Below are positions 19,401 through 27,757 of a DNA stretch of 64,000 nt, piece after piece. Both the position numbers and the translations under genes were made by a program. Within the stretch, counting starts at the first letter, position 1. Every line of letters starts with the position of its first letter. Under the pieces are notes generated by a model. The model made no database searches and was not told the DNA's origin. It worked only from the letters and a program-made list of their open reading frames with translations. The DNA comes from Chitinophagaceae bacterium (GTDB lineage: Bacteria; Bacteroidota; Bacteroidia; Chitinophagales; Chitinophagaceae): contig JADKJV010000006.1 in NCBI GenBank assembly GCA_016720825.1, forward strand, positions 186,001 to 250,000. Reading direction: 5' to 3'.

Positions 19401-19772
19401 TGCCACACTCACATCCTTAAAATGCAATTTCCCGGTGTTGAGGTATAACTGGTTATTACCCTGGTTGGAGCCAAAGAACAAGTCAACCAGTCCATCGTTG
19501 TTGAAATCACCCGCACCTACACCACTGCCATTATAAAAGTAGATGTACTTGAAAAGATTGAAGTCCTTGTTATAGGTAAGCTTATTCACAAACCCGATAC
19601 CGGTTTGCTTGCTGTCGAGCGCCTGGAAGAGCGGATCGCTGAGCGTTTTCTTTGTTTTGCACCCCGCCAGCATCAGCAACAGCGGAACACAATACAAGGC
19701 CAGTAGCCCGGAAAAATTCCTGCGGGCGCTTTTAAGAATTCCTTTTTGATATCGTTGTTGTATTGTAATCAC
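16395..19772 (-). CDS. FG-GAP/ASPIC-UnbV repeat lipoprotein (paralogue 3)
   Basis: 1,125 residues, with GTG as start and a lipobox LMLAGC near residue 38. Two blocks of FG-GAP (VCBS-type) blades carry calcium-loop motifs such as DFNNDGLVDLFFG, DYDLDGDLDMYL, DLDNDGDLDIVV and DIDGDGDTDFVAG; between them is an ASPIC/UnbV segment (about residues 520-590, NLHATGAKFVMF and KGFLSSMEIPMLIGL). Such integrin-alpha-like propellers often bind carbohydrate or protein at the surface. It is third of three tandem paralogues, 5 bases after the previous one. Its last codons and stop lie in a repeat element, so the terminal FNH is repeat-derived. Ligand unknown. Confidence 0.85.
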   Translation of the reverse strand: MITIQQRYQKGILKSARRNFSGLLALYCVPLLLMLAGCKTKKTLSDPLFQALDSKQTGIGFVNKLTYNKDFNLFKYIYFYNGSGVGAGDFNNDGLVDLFFGSNQGNNQLYLNTGKLHFKDVSVAAKIPVDGGWTTGISVADVNNDGLLDIYVSRVGEYETLKSRNQLLICGGIDSAGVPYYTDQAEAFGLNFSGFSTQAAFLDYDLDGDLDMYLLNHSVHQNGTFAPRKNFEGTYHPLSGDRLFRNDGGHFTDVTRECGINSTAIGYGLGIAVSDINLDGYPDIYIGNDFHENDYLYINDKKGHFLETGVQRMMHTSQFSMGVDVADINNDARPEIISMDMLPSDPVILKRSLGEDAYDIFRYKLGVGYSCQFTRNNLQYNRGNGLFSETGLYSGIAATDWSWAPLWMDFDNDGLKDLFVSNGIPKRMNDIDYVNFVSDGAIQQKINGTGMEGKDMALINKFPEIKLPNKFYRNTGNLSFEDQAASIAGDAPTYSNGSVYADLDNDGDLDIVVNNIEDPVLIYENKHKDTARSSVSLVLNGPAQNLHATGAKFVMFCGQQIRTYEKIPVKGFLSSMEIPMLIGLANTKIDSAFLIWPDSRYQPVTIPADSTSLHFTYNSQLPFFDYTKLTSFYTNDTYPVTDITSAAGIQFFHEENHFIEFDREQLIPNMLTTEGPALAVGDLNHDGLEDIFLGAARNKASKVFLQNPNGKFTETKQPALEADSIYENVAASLADINKDGFPDLLVASGGNEFYGSEFHNTPRVYVNDGAGHFTKLPNPFTDLFLTASCIVPFDFNGDGYTDIFVGGRAVPYQYGKIPQSYLLQNDQHGHFTDVTASLAKELVNIGFVTNACLADVDQDHVNDLVVTLEWGGVQAFLHKGNHFEKKEITGRKGFWNFILPVDIDGDGDTDFVAGNLGLNSRLQATEKEPVRMYYNDFDDNGTKEQLLTYYLAGREIPFANKAELEKQTPFLKKKYLYAEEFAKAHVPDLYGKEKLGKAELYTADYFPNALIINKGNGQFEIKALPWQAQLTSMRDAAVVKANDDNLPDILIMGNYYDNNIQMGRYDADYGTLLINRGKDSFECRSLNGVAVKGQVRHLQPVTIGGSQAFVLARNNDSAKVILFNH

Positions 19773-19777
19773 CGCTA

Positions 19778-22700
19778 TTATTCCTGCAAAGTAAACAATG
19801 CAGGTTTATCATTATTCTGAACAAACAAAATACTGCGTTTTTGACCCGGGCCGCGAATCACTTTAATGTCTTTCACCGAGCCGTGCAGGCTTAATCCTGA
19901 CCGTGTGGGCTGCATCCAGTTAAAAACACCCTTGCCCCCGTTCAGCAGCACATGGCCATAACTGCCATCCAGCCGGCCAAACTGCGGCGGGAATGTAAAA
20001 AGATTACCCCCGAGCAAAAGATCAGGCTGCCGGTCATTATTGACGTCTGCTATTTCAATCGCATTCACACTCGACAGCTGGACCATCACCGGTAATTTTT
20101 CAACCCTGAATTTTCCATTCCCCTCATTATATGCTATGATTGAACTGCTGTAATTAAAAACCTTTTGCTGGCTTTTAGCTATCATATCATTCCCGAATAA
20201 CTCCTGCACCGATTTCTTCGCATAATCTGCATGCTTCAGGTTTTCTTTCTTCAATGCAGGGAACTGATCCACCACATCCCTTTTCAGGAAAACAGGCATA
20301 TCCCTTCCATTGATCTTCCGGGTTAAAAAAGATTCCCCGGCTCCGCTATTGTCAAAATCATTTAACCACAGCGTAACAGAATTTTCAGAATTGGGTTGTA
20401 AATAGAAGTTTTCACCCACATTCCCAATCACCAGGTCTGTTTTACCATCTTCATTGAGATCAGCAGCCTGGATGGATTGCCACCAGCCCGACATAGCATC
20501 AAGTCCGGTGGCTTTCAGTAATTCAAATTTTTTGGATTGCTTATTATAGCTGTAAATCAGGGTGGACATCCACTCGCCGGTAACAATCAGTTCTTTTTGT
20601 GCATCACCGCTCACATCAGCCCAAACGGCCGCAGTGACCATCCCGGTATTTTTCAGGGACGGAGCCGCCTGTTCTGTAACATCCGTAAAATGCCCGGCAC
20701 CATCATTATTATATATATAACTCTGCGGGTCATAACCATATTGACGGGGCACACTGCGGCTGCCCACAAAAAGATCTGCATCCCCGTCACCGTCGTAATC
20801 ATCACTCACTGCTACAGAAATATTCATATCACTGTTCTGGAATGCCTTGGTATCAATCGCAAATCCGCCTTTGCCATCATTCAAATACAACCGGTGCTGC
20901 ATCTGCCGGGTACCGGGCGCATATTCATTCCCGCCCGCACCGATGAACAAATCCAGATCACCGTCTTTGTCTGCATCAAAAAACAAAACAGCCACATCTT
21001 CAAAATCTGCAAACTCTTTAAACACCGGCTCTTCTTTCCGGGTGAATCCCGCTGCCGTTTGTATATACAGCTGGCCGGCCTGGTCTTTACCACCACCCAT
21101 GTAAAAATCTTCCAGTCCGTCGCCATTCACATCGCCTCGCGCCACATACGGGCCTTCTTTCGATAAAGCCTCGGGCAGGTTCCTTTCATAATAAAAATCT
21201 ACAAAATCATTTTCCCTGTGCGCTTCCAGATCAGCAGATGCAGGCACAAGTAATGTTTTCCCTTCATGCACCGGTTCTGTATACATGACTCCGCCGGCGG
21301 ATGGTTGCTGCAGGTAATAAACAGTATCAATGGCCGGCTGGCTGATTTTGGTAAACGAATGATCAGGCCAGATGACCAGCATGGAATCCACATCGGTTTG
21401 CTGCCCGAGACCAATCACCTGTTTATAATCCACACTGGCCTGGAATCCGCGGCTCGGAGCCAGCTCGCGGTAGTATATGTCAGCGCCTTTAAATATTTTA
21501 ATCTTACTGCCAACCGCAAACTGGTTTGCATCCCTCCCTTTCAGGGAAACAGAGATATAATGATTGCCATTTTGCTGACGGGCATTATTGCGGTATACAA
21601 ACGCAGGCTGGTTTTCATTATTCACCACCAGGTCCAGATCACCATCATTATCCAGATCAGCATAAGCCACGCTGTTTGAAAAACTGGGATCGCCAAAACC
21701 CCAGGCTTTGCCATTATCCGTAAACTGTAAACCGCCGTTATTTTTAAAAACGCGGTTAGCCAATGGAGTAACCGGGATATGCTTTAGCACCTCCTCTATT
21801 TCTTCCCGCTGTCCCGTTTGCTTCATCTTCATATAAACATCATTGGAGAAGAAGTCGAGGAAATCGAGGTCACCTAAATCACGGTTGATACCATTGCAGA
21901 TAAAAATATCATTGTAGCCATTATTATCGGCATCAAACATCAGCGAACCCCAGCTCCAGTCGGTGCCGGCCGTTTTGGTAAAATTGCTGATCTCTGAAAA
22001 TGTATTATTGCCGTTATTGAGCTGCAGGCAGTTCTTTACATACTGGTTAAACAAACCGGCTTTCTGCTTGCTGAGGTATAAATCAATATTATCAAACGTG
22101 CCGGTGGTTTTTAACCGGTAATCATCATCCGGAATCATATCCGTAGTGAATATCTCCGGATAGCCATCATTATTGATATCCGCCAGGTCACTGCTCATAG
22201 ACGACATACTGGTTTGCTGCACCGCCATTTCCAGTTCATCTTTGAATGTTCCGTTCTTTTGGTTGACGTACAGGTAATCCCGCTCGATAAAATCATTGCC
22301 CACATAAATATCAGGATAACCGTCACTGTTGATATCACCCACCGAAACACCCAGCCCGAAACTGATCAGGCCGCTGTGCAAACCGGCTTCTTTGGTCACT
22401 TCCACAAAATGGTCATGGTCGTTCCTGAACAGGTGGTTACCACCGCCCTTCAGATTATCACTCACATTCCATTTCTCAATATCCGTATCCCGCATACCCG
22501 CATAATTCAATGAACTGAAAGGCAGCGGACTGTTATTAATAATCAGGCAATCAAGATCGCCATCCAGGTCGTAATCAAAAAAACTGGCCTGCGTGCAAAA
22601 ACCGGAATGATCCAACCCGTACGCTGCTGCAGAATCAGCAAACCCGTTGTGGTGGTTATTGATGTAGAGTTTATTCCGCCGGTTATTATCATTAATGTGA

Positions 22701-23143
22701 CCTGAATTGCACACATAGATATCCAGCCAGCCATCATGGTTGATATCCACCATTACGGCACCAGTGCTCCACATGCTGTCTTGCCTCATGCCCGACTTCG
22801 GCGTAATGTCTTCAAAACTGAAATTCCCTTTATTCAGGTAGAGTTTATTCTCTCCCATGTTGGAAGTAAGCAGCACATCGGGCAGACTGTCGTTATTAAT
22901 ATCCCCGATAGCCACACCACCGCCGTTATAAAAATTCCGGAAGAGGAAACTGTTATCTGTTTTACTGTCGGTAACTGTATTGGTGAAATTGATACCGGTT
23001 TCATTCATCCGGGTAAAAAGCACAGGGTCTTCTTTGTGCTGTTTGCATGACAGCAGGGGCAGCACAAAACAGGCCATCACGGTTAAGCATGATACACTGG
23101 TTCGTTTCAGTACAAAAGCACCTGGTCTTTTAAACAACATCAT
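19778..23143 (-). CDS. FG-GAP/ASPIC-UnbV repeat lipoprotein (paralogue 2)
   Basis: 1,121 residues, with lipobox LPLLSC near residue 33. FG-GAP blades bear DINNDSLPDVLL, DINSDGYPDIYVG, DADKDGDLDLFIG, DYDGDGDADLFVG and DLNEDGKTDLVIG; the ASPIC/UnbV segment is around residues 540-600 (NQFAVGSKIKIF, APSRGFQASVDYKQVIGLG). It is much more like paralogue 1 than paralogue 3 (shared EDFYMGG/EDIYIGG, FPPQFGRLDGSYG and RQYG blocks), suggesting a recent duplication of this pair. Eighteen bases separate it from paralogue 1. Likely surface- or periplasm-facing binding protein of the SusC/SusD locus. Confidence 0.86.
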   Translation of the reverse strand: MMLFKRPGAFVLKRTSVSCLTVMACFVLPLLSCKQHKEDPVLFTRMNETGINFTNTVTDSKTDNSFLFRNFYNGGGVAIGDINNDSLPDVLLTSNMGENKLYLNKGNFSFEDITPKSGMRQDSMWSTGAVMVDINHDGWLDIYVCNSGHINDNNRRNKLYINNHHNGFADSAAAYGLDHSGFCTQASFFDYDLDGDLDCLIINNSPLPFSSLNYAGMRDTDIEKWNVSDNLKGGGNHLFRNDHDHFVEVTKEAGLHSGLISFGLGVSVGDINSDGYPDIYVGNDFIERDYLYVNQKNGTFKDELEMAVQQTSMSSMSSDLADINNDGYPEIFTTDMIPDDDYRLKTTGTFDNIDLYLSKQKAGLFNQYVKNCLQLNNGNNTFSEISNFTKTAGTDWSWGSLMFDADNNGYNDIFICNGINRDLGDLDFLDFFSNDVYMKMKQTGQREEIEEVLKHIPVTPLANRVFKNNGGLQFTDNGKAWGFGDPSFSNSVAYADLDNDGDLDLVVNNENQPAFVYRNNARQQNGNHYISVSLKGRDANQFAVGSKIKIFKGADIYYRELAPSRGFQASVDYKQVIGLGQQTDVDSMLVIWPDHSFTKISQPAIDTVYYLQQPSAGGVMYTEPVHEGKTLLVPASADLEAHRENDFVDFYYERNLPEALSKEGPYVARGDVNGDGLEDFYMGGGKDQAGQLYIQTAAGFTRKEEPVFKEFADFEDVAVLFFDADKDGDLDLFIGAGGNEYAPGTRQMQHRLYLNDGKGGFAIDTKAFQNSDMNISVAVSDDYDGDGDADLFVGSRSVPRQYGYDPQSYIYNNDGAGHFTDVTEQAAPSLKNTGMVTAAVWADVSGDAQKELIVTGEWMSTLIYSYNKQSKKFELLKATGLDAMSGWWQSIQAADLNEDGKTDLVIGNVGENFYLQPNSENSVTLWLNDFDNSGAGESFLTRKINGRDMPVFLKRDVVDQFPALKKENLKHADYAKKSVQELFGNDMIAKSQQKVFNYSSSIIAYNEGNGKFRVEKLPVMVQLSSVNAIEIADVNNDRQPDLLLGGNLFTFPPQFGRLDGSYGHVLLNGGKGVFNWMQPTRSGLSLHGSVKDIKVIRGPGQKRSILFVQNNDKPALFTLQE

Positions 23144-23161
23144 TTTGAAAATAATACCCGT

Positions 23162-26100
23162 TTATGGCAACTGGTATAAAACCGGTTTCTCATTATTACG
23201 GGCAAATAATAAACAGTTTTTATTTCCGACCCGGATGGGTTGAATATCTTTTACAGATCCCCGGATACAAAGCCCGGATACATTGGGATACAACCAGTCG
23301 AACACACCTTTGCCGTTATTCAGCAATACCTGTCCGTAACTGCCATCCAGCCGGCCAAACTGCGGCGGGAATGTAAACAGGTTGCCACCGAGCACCAGGT
23401 CGGGCTTTCCATCATGGTTCACATCTGTTACCACGGCAGCATTGACACTCGATAGTTGCGACATCACCGGCAGTGCTTCCACTTTGAACGCACCATTCCC
23501 CTGGTTAATCGCCACTACTGAACTGGCGTAGTTGAATTCCTTTTGTACAGCCTTAGTAATGATTTCCTTTTTAAACAGCTCCTGGATTGATTTTTTCGCA
23601 TACACACTGTGCTGGAGGTTTTCCTTTTTCAGTCCCGGGAACTGATCGGTAATTTCCCTTTTCAGGAATACAGGCACATCACGTTTGTCAACCGTCCTGG
23701 TTAAAAAGGATTCTTTGGTTCCGCTTCCGTCGAAATCTGCAATCCATAACCTGGAGGGGCTGTCTGCATCGGGCCGCAGGTAAAAATTCTGTCCGATGTT
23801 TCCAAGGACCAGATCGGTTTTACCGTCTCCATTCAGGTCAGCAGCTGTAACAGACTGCCAGAGGCCTTTCAGTTTCTCCAAACCGGTTTCTTTCAGCTCG
23901 CTGAACTTCTTTGTCTTTTTATCAAAAGAAAAAATACGGGTTGACATCCACTCTCCGGTAATCACCAGTTCTTTCTGTCCGTCACCGGTCAGGTCTGTCC
24001 AAACAGCATCGGTAACCATCCCTACAGAAGCAATATCAGGATTGAGGCTCGCGGTCACATCTGTAAAATGCCCGTTGCCGTCATTATTATAAATATAACT
24101 CTGTGGTGTTTGCCCGTACTGGCGGGGTATGCTCCGGCTGCCAACAAATAAATCTTCATCGCCGTCACCATCATAGTCATCATTCACGGCCACGGAGATA
24201 TTCATATCATTATTCGTGAATGCCTGGTAGTCTATGCTGAAATTCCCCTTGCCATCATTTTTATATAACCGGTGCTGGGCTTCGCGGTGACCGGGTTCCA
24301 TAAAATTGCCGCCGGCACCGATGTAGAAATCTTGATCTCCGTCTTTATCGGCATCAAAGAATAATACAGCCACATCTTCCAGGTCAGCATACTGCCTGAA
24401 CATGGGCTGGTCCTGTTTTTTAAATCCAGCAGCTGTCTGGAAATACAACTGTCCCGCCTGGTTTCTCGCACCGCCGATATAAATATCTTCCAGCCCGTCG
24501 CCATTCACATCTGCTTTGGCAATCCGGGGACCTTCCATGGATAATTGCTCGGGAAGGTTTCGCTCATAATAAAAGTCAATATAATCGTCTTCCGTATGCG
24601 CGTCAAACATAACGGCCACGGAATCCATCAGGTGTGCGGTTGGCTGGATAGCTTGCAGCCAGGCCGGACCATTTGCAGCTGCCTGGTCAATGGTATACAA
24701 TTTATTCAGGGCAGGTTTTATCTGCCTGGTCGATTTACCATCAGGCCAGATGATTACCATGGAATCAATACTGCTTACAGTGCCCAGTCCGATCACCTGT
24801 TTATAATCCATGCTGGATTGGAACCCGCGGCTGGGAACCATCTCGCGGTAAAAAATATTCTTTCCGCTGTATAAAGAAATCTTGCTGCCAATCGCGTATG
24901 TGTTAGGCTGGTTACCTTTCAGCAGGATGGAGATATAATTGTTTTTATTCTGTTCGCGGCTGTTATTGCGGTACACAAAGCTGGTCTGGTTTTCATTGTT
25001 CACCACCAGGTCCAGATCCCCGTCATTATCGAGGTCACCATAAGCTGCGCCATTGGAGAATGAAGGTTCGGTGAATCCCCAGTCGGTACCGGCATCTTCA
25101 AAACTGAGATTCCCCTTGTTCTTAAATGCCATATTCGGCAGCGGGAAAATGGGAATGTGTTTGAGCACAGAATCCACACTTTGTTTGTGCCCGGAGATGA
25201 CCATGTTCTTCACAATATCATCGGCAAAGAAATCCATGAAGTCGAGGTTGGTCACATCATGGTTAATACCATTGCACACATAGATATCACTCAAACCATC
25301 ATTATCTGCATCAAACATCAGTGCGCCCCAGCTCCAGTCTGTGGCCGATACGCCGCTGAAATTGGCCGTCTCGATAAATTGCCCGTTATGGTTATTCACC
25401 ATCAGGCAGTTTTTCATGAACTGGCGATAGAATCCTTCTTTGATACGGGTATTGTATAAATCAATATTATCAAAAGCGCCGAGTGTTTTCAGGCGGTAAT
25501 CATCGACCGGGAGCATATCGGTGGTGAAGATGTCCATGTACCCATCATTATTGATATCCGCCAGGTCAGCCCCCATGGAAGAAAAACTGTTTTGTTCGAT
25601 ACAGGTCTCCAGTTCGTCTTTGAAATGGCCGTTGCGCTGGTTGATATAGAGGTAATCCCTTTCGTAAGAATCGTTGGCCACATATACATCGGGATAACCA
25701 TCGTGATTGATATCTCCCACGGAAACACCGAGCCCGAAGCTGAGTAATGTACCATGGATACCAGCCGCCCTCGTTACATCCACAAAATGCCCGTTGTCGT
25801 TCCGGTATAAATGATCACCACCGCCTTTGAAAAAATCAGCGACAGGCCATTCGGCTTCGGGCAAATCCCTTTTGTTGTTATAGCCCAGGTTGTTGATGGG
25901 CATCGGACTGTTATTGATCAGGAAACAATCGAGATCACCGTCAAGATCATAATCAAAGAATGAAGCCTGTGTGCTGTATGCTTTAAAATCGAGCCCGTAT
26001 GCTGCGGCTGAATCAGAGAATGTGAGATCGTGGTGATTGATATAAAGCTTGTTCCGGCGGTTGCCGTTTTGCATGTGCCCGGAATTGCAGATATATATAT

Positions 26101-26485
26101 CCAGCCAGCCATCGTGGTTGATATCAGCAAATACCACACCGGCGCTCCACATACTGTCCTGTTTCATGCCTGATTTAGCAGTAATATCATCAAATTTCAA
26201 TCCACCTTTATTCAGGTAGAGTTTGTTTTCACCCTGGTTGCTGGTCATCAGTACATCACAAAGCCCGTCGTTATTGATATCACCAATAGCGACACCGCCG
26301 CCGTTATAATAATTGCGGTAGAAGAAACTGTTCTCATCGGGACCGTCAACCACTTTGTTATTGAAGTTGATACCAGTTTCCTTTTCAAGGGTAAATAATG
26401 GTTTGGCTTGTTTGCGCGATGAACAGGCCTGCATGAACAGGAGGAGCAATAAAACAGAGTAAGAAATAAGCTGTCTGGCAGGCAT
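23162..26485 (-). CDS. FG-GAP/ASPIC-UnbV repeat lipoprotein (paralogue 1)
   Basis: 1,107 residues, ATG start, signal MPARQLISYSVLLLLLFMQAC with a lipobox. FG-GAP calcium loops include DINNDGLCDVLM, DINHDGYPDVYVA, DVNGDGLEDIYIGG, DYDGDGDEDLFVG and DLNGDGKTDLVLG. The ASPIC/UnbV block lies around residues 520-590 (NTYAIGSKISLY, VPSRGFQSSMDYKQVIGLG). First of three tandem genes, transcribed away from the SusC/SusD pair. Such proteins commonly follow susCD pairs in Bacteroidota, which supports a glycan- or glycoprotein-binding role; no catalytic residues are recognisable. The upstream gap holds the 1-kb palindrome array. Confidence 0.86.
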   Translation of the reverse strand: MPARQLISYSVLLLLLFMQACSSRKQAKPLFTLEKETGINFNNKVVDGPDENSFFYRNYYNGGGVAIGDINNDGLCDVLMTSNQGENKLYLNKGGLKFDDITAKSGMKQDSMWSAGVVFADINHDGWLDIYICNSGHMQNGNRRNKLYINHHDLTFSDSAAAYGLDFKAYSTQASFFDYDLDGDLDCFLINNSPMPINNLGYNNKRDLPEAEWPVADFFKGGGDHLYRNDNGHFVDVTRAAGIHGTLLSFGLGVSVGDINHDGYPDVYVANDSYERDYLYINQRNGHFKDELETCIEQNSFSSMGADLADINNDGYMDIFTTDMLPVDDYRLKTLGAFDNIDLYNTRIKEGFYRQFMKNCLMVNNHNGQFIETANFSGVSATDWSWGALMFDADNDGLSDIYVCNGINHDVTNLDFMDFFADDIVKNMVISGHKQSVDSVLKHIPIFPLPNMAFKNKGNLSFEDAGTDWGFTEPSFSNGAAYGDLDNDGDLDLVVNNENQTSFVYRNNSREQNKNNYISILLKGNQPNTYAIGSKISLYSGKNIFYREMVPSRGFQSSMDYKQVIGLGTVSSIDSMVIIWPDGKSTRQIKPALNKLYTIDQAAANGPAWLQAIQPTAHLMDSVAVMFDAHTEDDYIDFYYERNLPEQLSMEGPRIAKADVNGDGLEDIYIGGARNQAGQLYFQTAAGFKKQDQPMFRQYADLEDVAVLFFDADKDGDQDFYIGAGGNFMEPGHREAQHRLYKNDGKGNFSIDYQAFTNNDMNISVAVNDDYDGDGDEDLFVGSRSIPRQYGQTPQSYIYNNDGNGHFTDVTASLNPDIASVGMVTDAVWTDLTGDGQKELVITGEWMSTRIFSFDKKTKKFSELKETGLEKLKGLWQSVTAADLNGDGKTDLVLGNIGQNFYLRPDADSPSRLWIADFDGSGTKESFLTRTVDKRDVPVFLKREITDQFPGLKKENLQHSVYAKKSIQELFKKEIITKAVQKEFNYASSVVAINQGNGAFKVEALPVMSQLSSVNAAVVTDVNHDGKPDLVLGGNLFTFPPQFGRLDGSYGQVLLNNGKGVFDWLYPNVSGLCIRGSVKDIQPIRVGNKNCLLFARNNEKPVLYQLP

Positions 26486-26629
26486 ATAATTCTGAAAAAT
26501 GGTAGAAGCAAATTTATTGTATTTGGTACAGTTGGGAGGGACAAATACAAGGGGTTAACATTTCTGTAAAAGAAAGAAAAGAAGCCCTTTTAAATGAGTT
26601 AGGCTCTTTTTTCCTGCCAGACCCATTGG

Positions 26630-27676
26630 GTTTGGTTACCCGGGCACCGTGAAGCCGGGAACTTCATGCTTAATTGGTTAACCCTTGCCGGGTTTAAACC
26701 CGGGGCAACCGAAAAGCCGGAAACTTCATGCTAAAAAGTGTGCTCAGGCTCACCGCTTGCTCTATACATTAAAAAACGACTCATGGCAGCCTCACACAGG
26801 GGACTAAAGTCCCGGTAGGCTTATCCTTTAAACAAAAAAAGATGAATACCGTTGCGGGGCTTTAGCCCCTGGCCTTAGCATTTTAAAACCCATATAAGAA
26901 AAACTAACTCATTGAAACGGGGTTAACCCTTGCCCCGGGTTTAAACCCGGGGCAACCGTGAAGCCGGGAACTTCATGCTTAAAAGTGTGCTCAGACTCAC
27001 CGCTTGCTCTATACATTAAAAAACGACTCATGGCAGCCTCACACAGGGGACTAAAGTCCCGGTAGGCTTATCCTTTAAACAAAAAAAGATGTATACCGTT
27101 GCGGGGCTTTAGCCCCTGGCCTTAGCATTTTAAAAGACGTATAAGAATAAACTAATTCATTGAAACGGGCTGACCCTTGCCCCGGGTTTTAACCCGGGGT
27201 AACCAAAATGCATGAAACCATATGCTTAAAAGATGGCTTAGCCACACATTGGGACTAAAGTCCCGGAGGGCTTCTTCTTTAATCAGAGAAATTGATGAAA
27301 ACAGTTGCGGGGCTTTAGCCCCTGGCCTTAGCATTTTAAAACCCATATAAGAAAAACTAACTCATTGAAACGGGGTTAACCCTTGCCCCGGGTTTAAACC
27401 CGGGGCAACCGAAAAGCCGGAAACTTCATGCTTAAAAGTGTGCTCAGGCTCACCGCTTGCTCTATACATTAAATAACGACTCCTTGCAGCATCACACAGG
27501 GGACTAAAGTCCCGGTAGGCTTATCCTTTAAACAAAAAAAGATGAATACCGTTGCGGGGCTTTAGCCCCTGGCCTTAGCATTTTAAAAAACGTATACGAA
27601 TAAACTAATTCATTGAAACGGGGCTGACCCTTGTTCCGGGTTTTAACTCGGGGAAACAAAAAAGCATGCAACATTC
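26630..27676. repeat. Array of palindrome-rich units, about 247-bp period
   Basis: Four complete units and partial flanks fill the 1.2-kb gap between susD and the FG-GAP trio. Each full unit carries three palindromes in fixed order: CCCCGGGTTTAAACCCGGGG (26933, 27386; variants near 26686, 27180 and 27634), GGGACTAAAGTCCC (for example 26800) and GGGGCTTTAGCCCC. Starts are spaced about 247, 247, 206 and 248 bases; the third unit is shorter and most diverged. All three palindromes have a short A/T centre inside a GC stem. No coding potential was accepted here. There are no unique spacers, so this is not a CRISPR array. Confidence 0.9.
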
Positions 27677-27682
27677 CTATAA

Positions 27683-27718
27683 AAGAAAGAGGCCGTCTTT
27701 TAAGACGACCTCTTTCTT
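27683..27718 (-). terminator. Strong hairpin terminator after susD
   Basis: AAGAAAGAGG pairs with CCTCTTTCTT, with an inner CGTCTT/AAGACG pair, giving about 16 bp of stem; on the minus strand it is followed by TTTTATAGG. It lies 40 bases past the SusD stop and would separate susCD transcription from the FG-GAP genes. Confidence 0.75.
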
Positions 27719-27757
27719 AACTTCTAAAAATATAAACTGCTATTCTAATATCAGGTA

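Noticed and set aside
26630..27676. CRISPR array
   Set aside because: Units are 206-248 bases with internal palindromes and no short unique spacers, and there are no cas genes.
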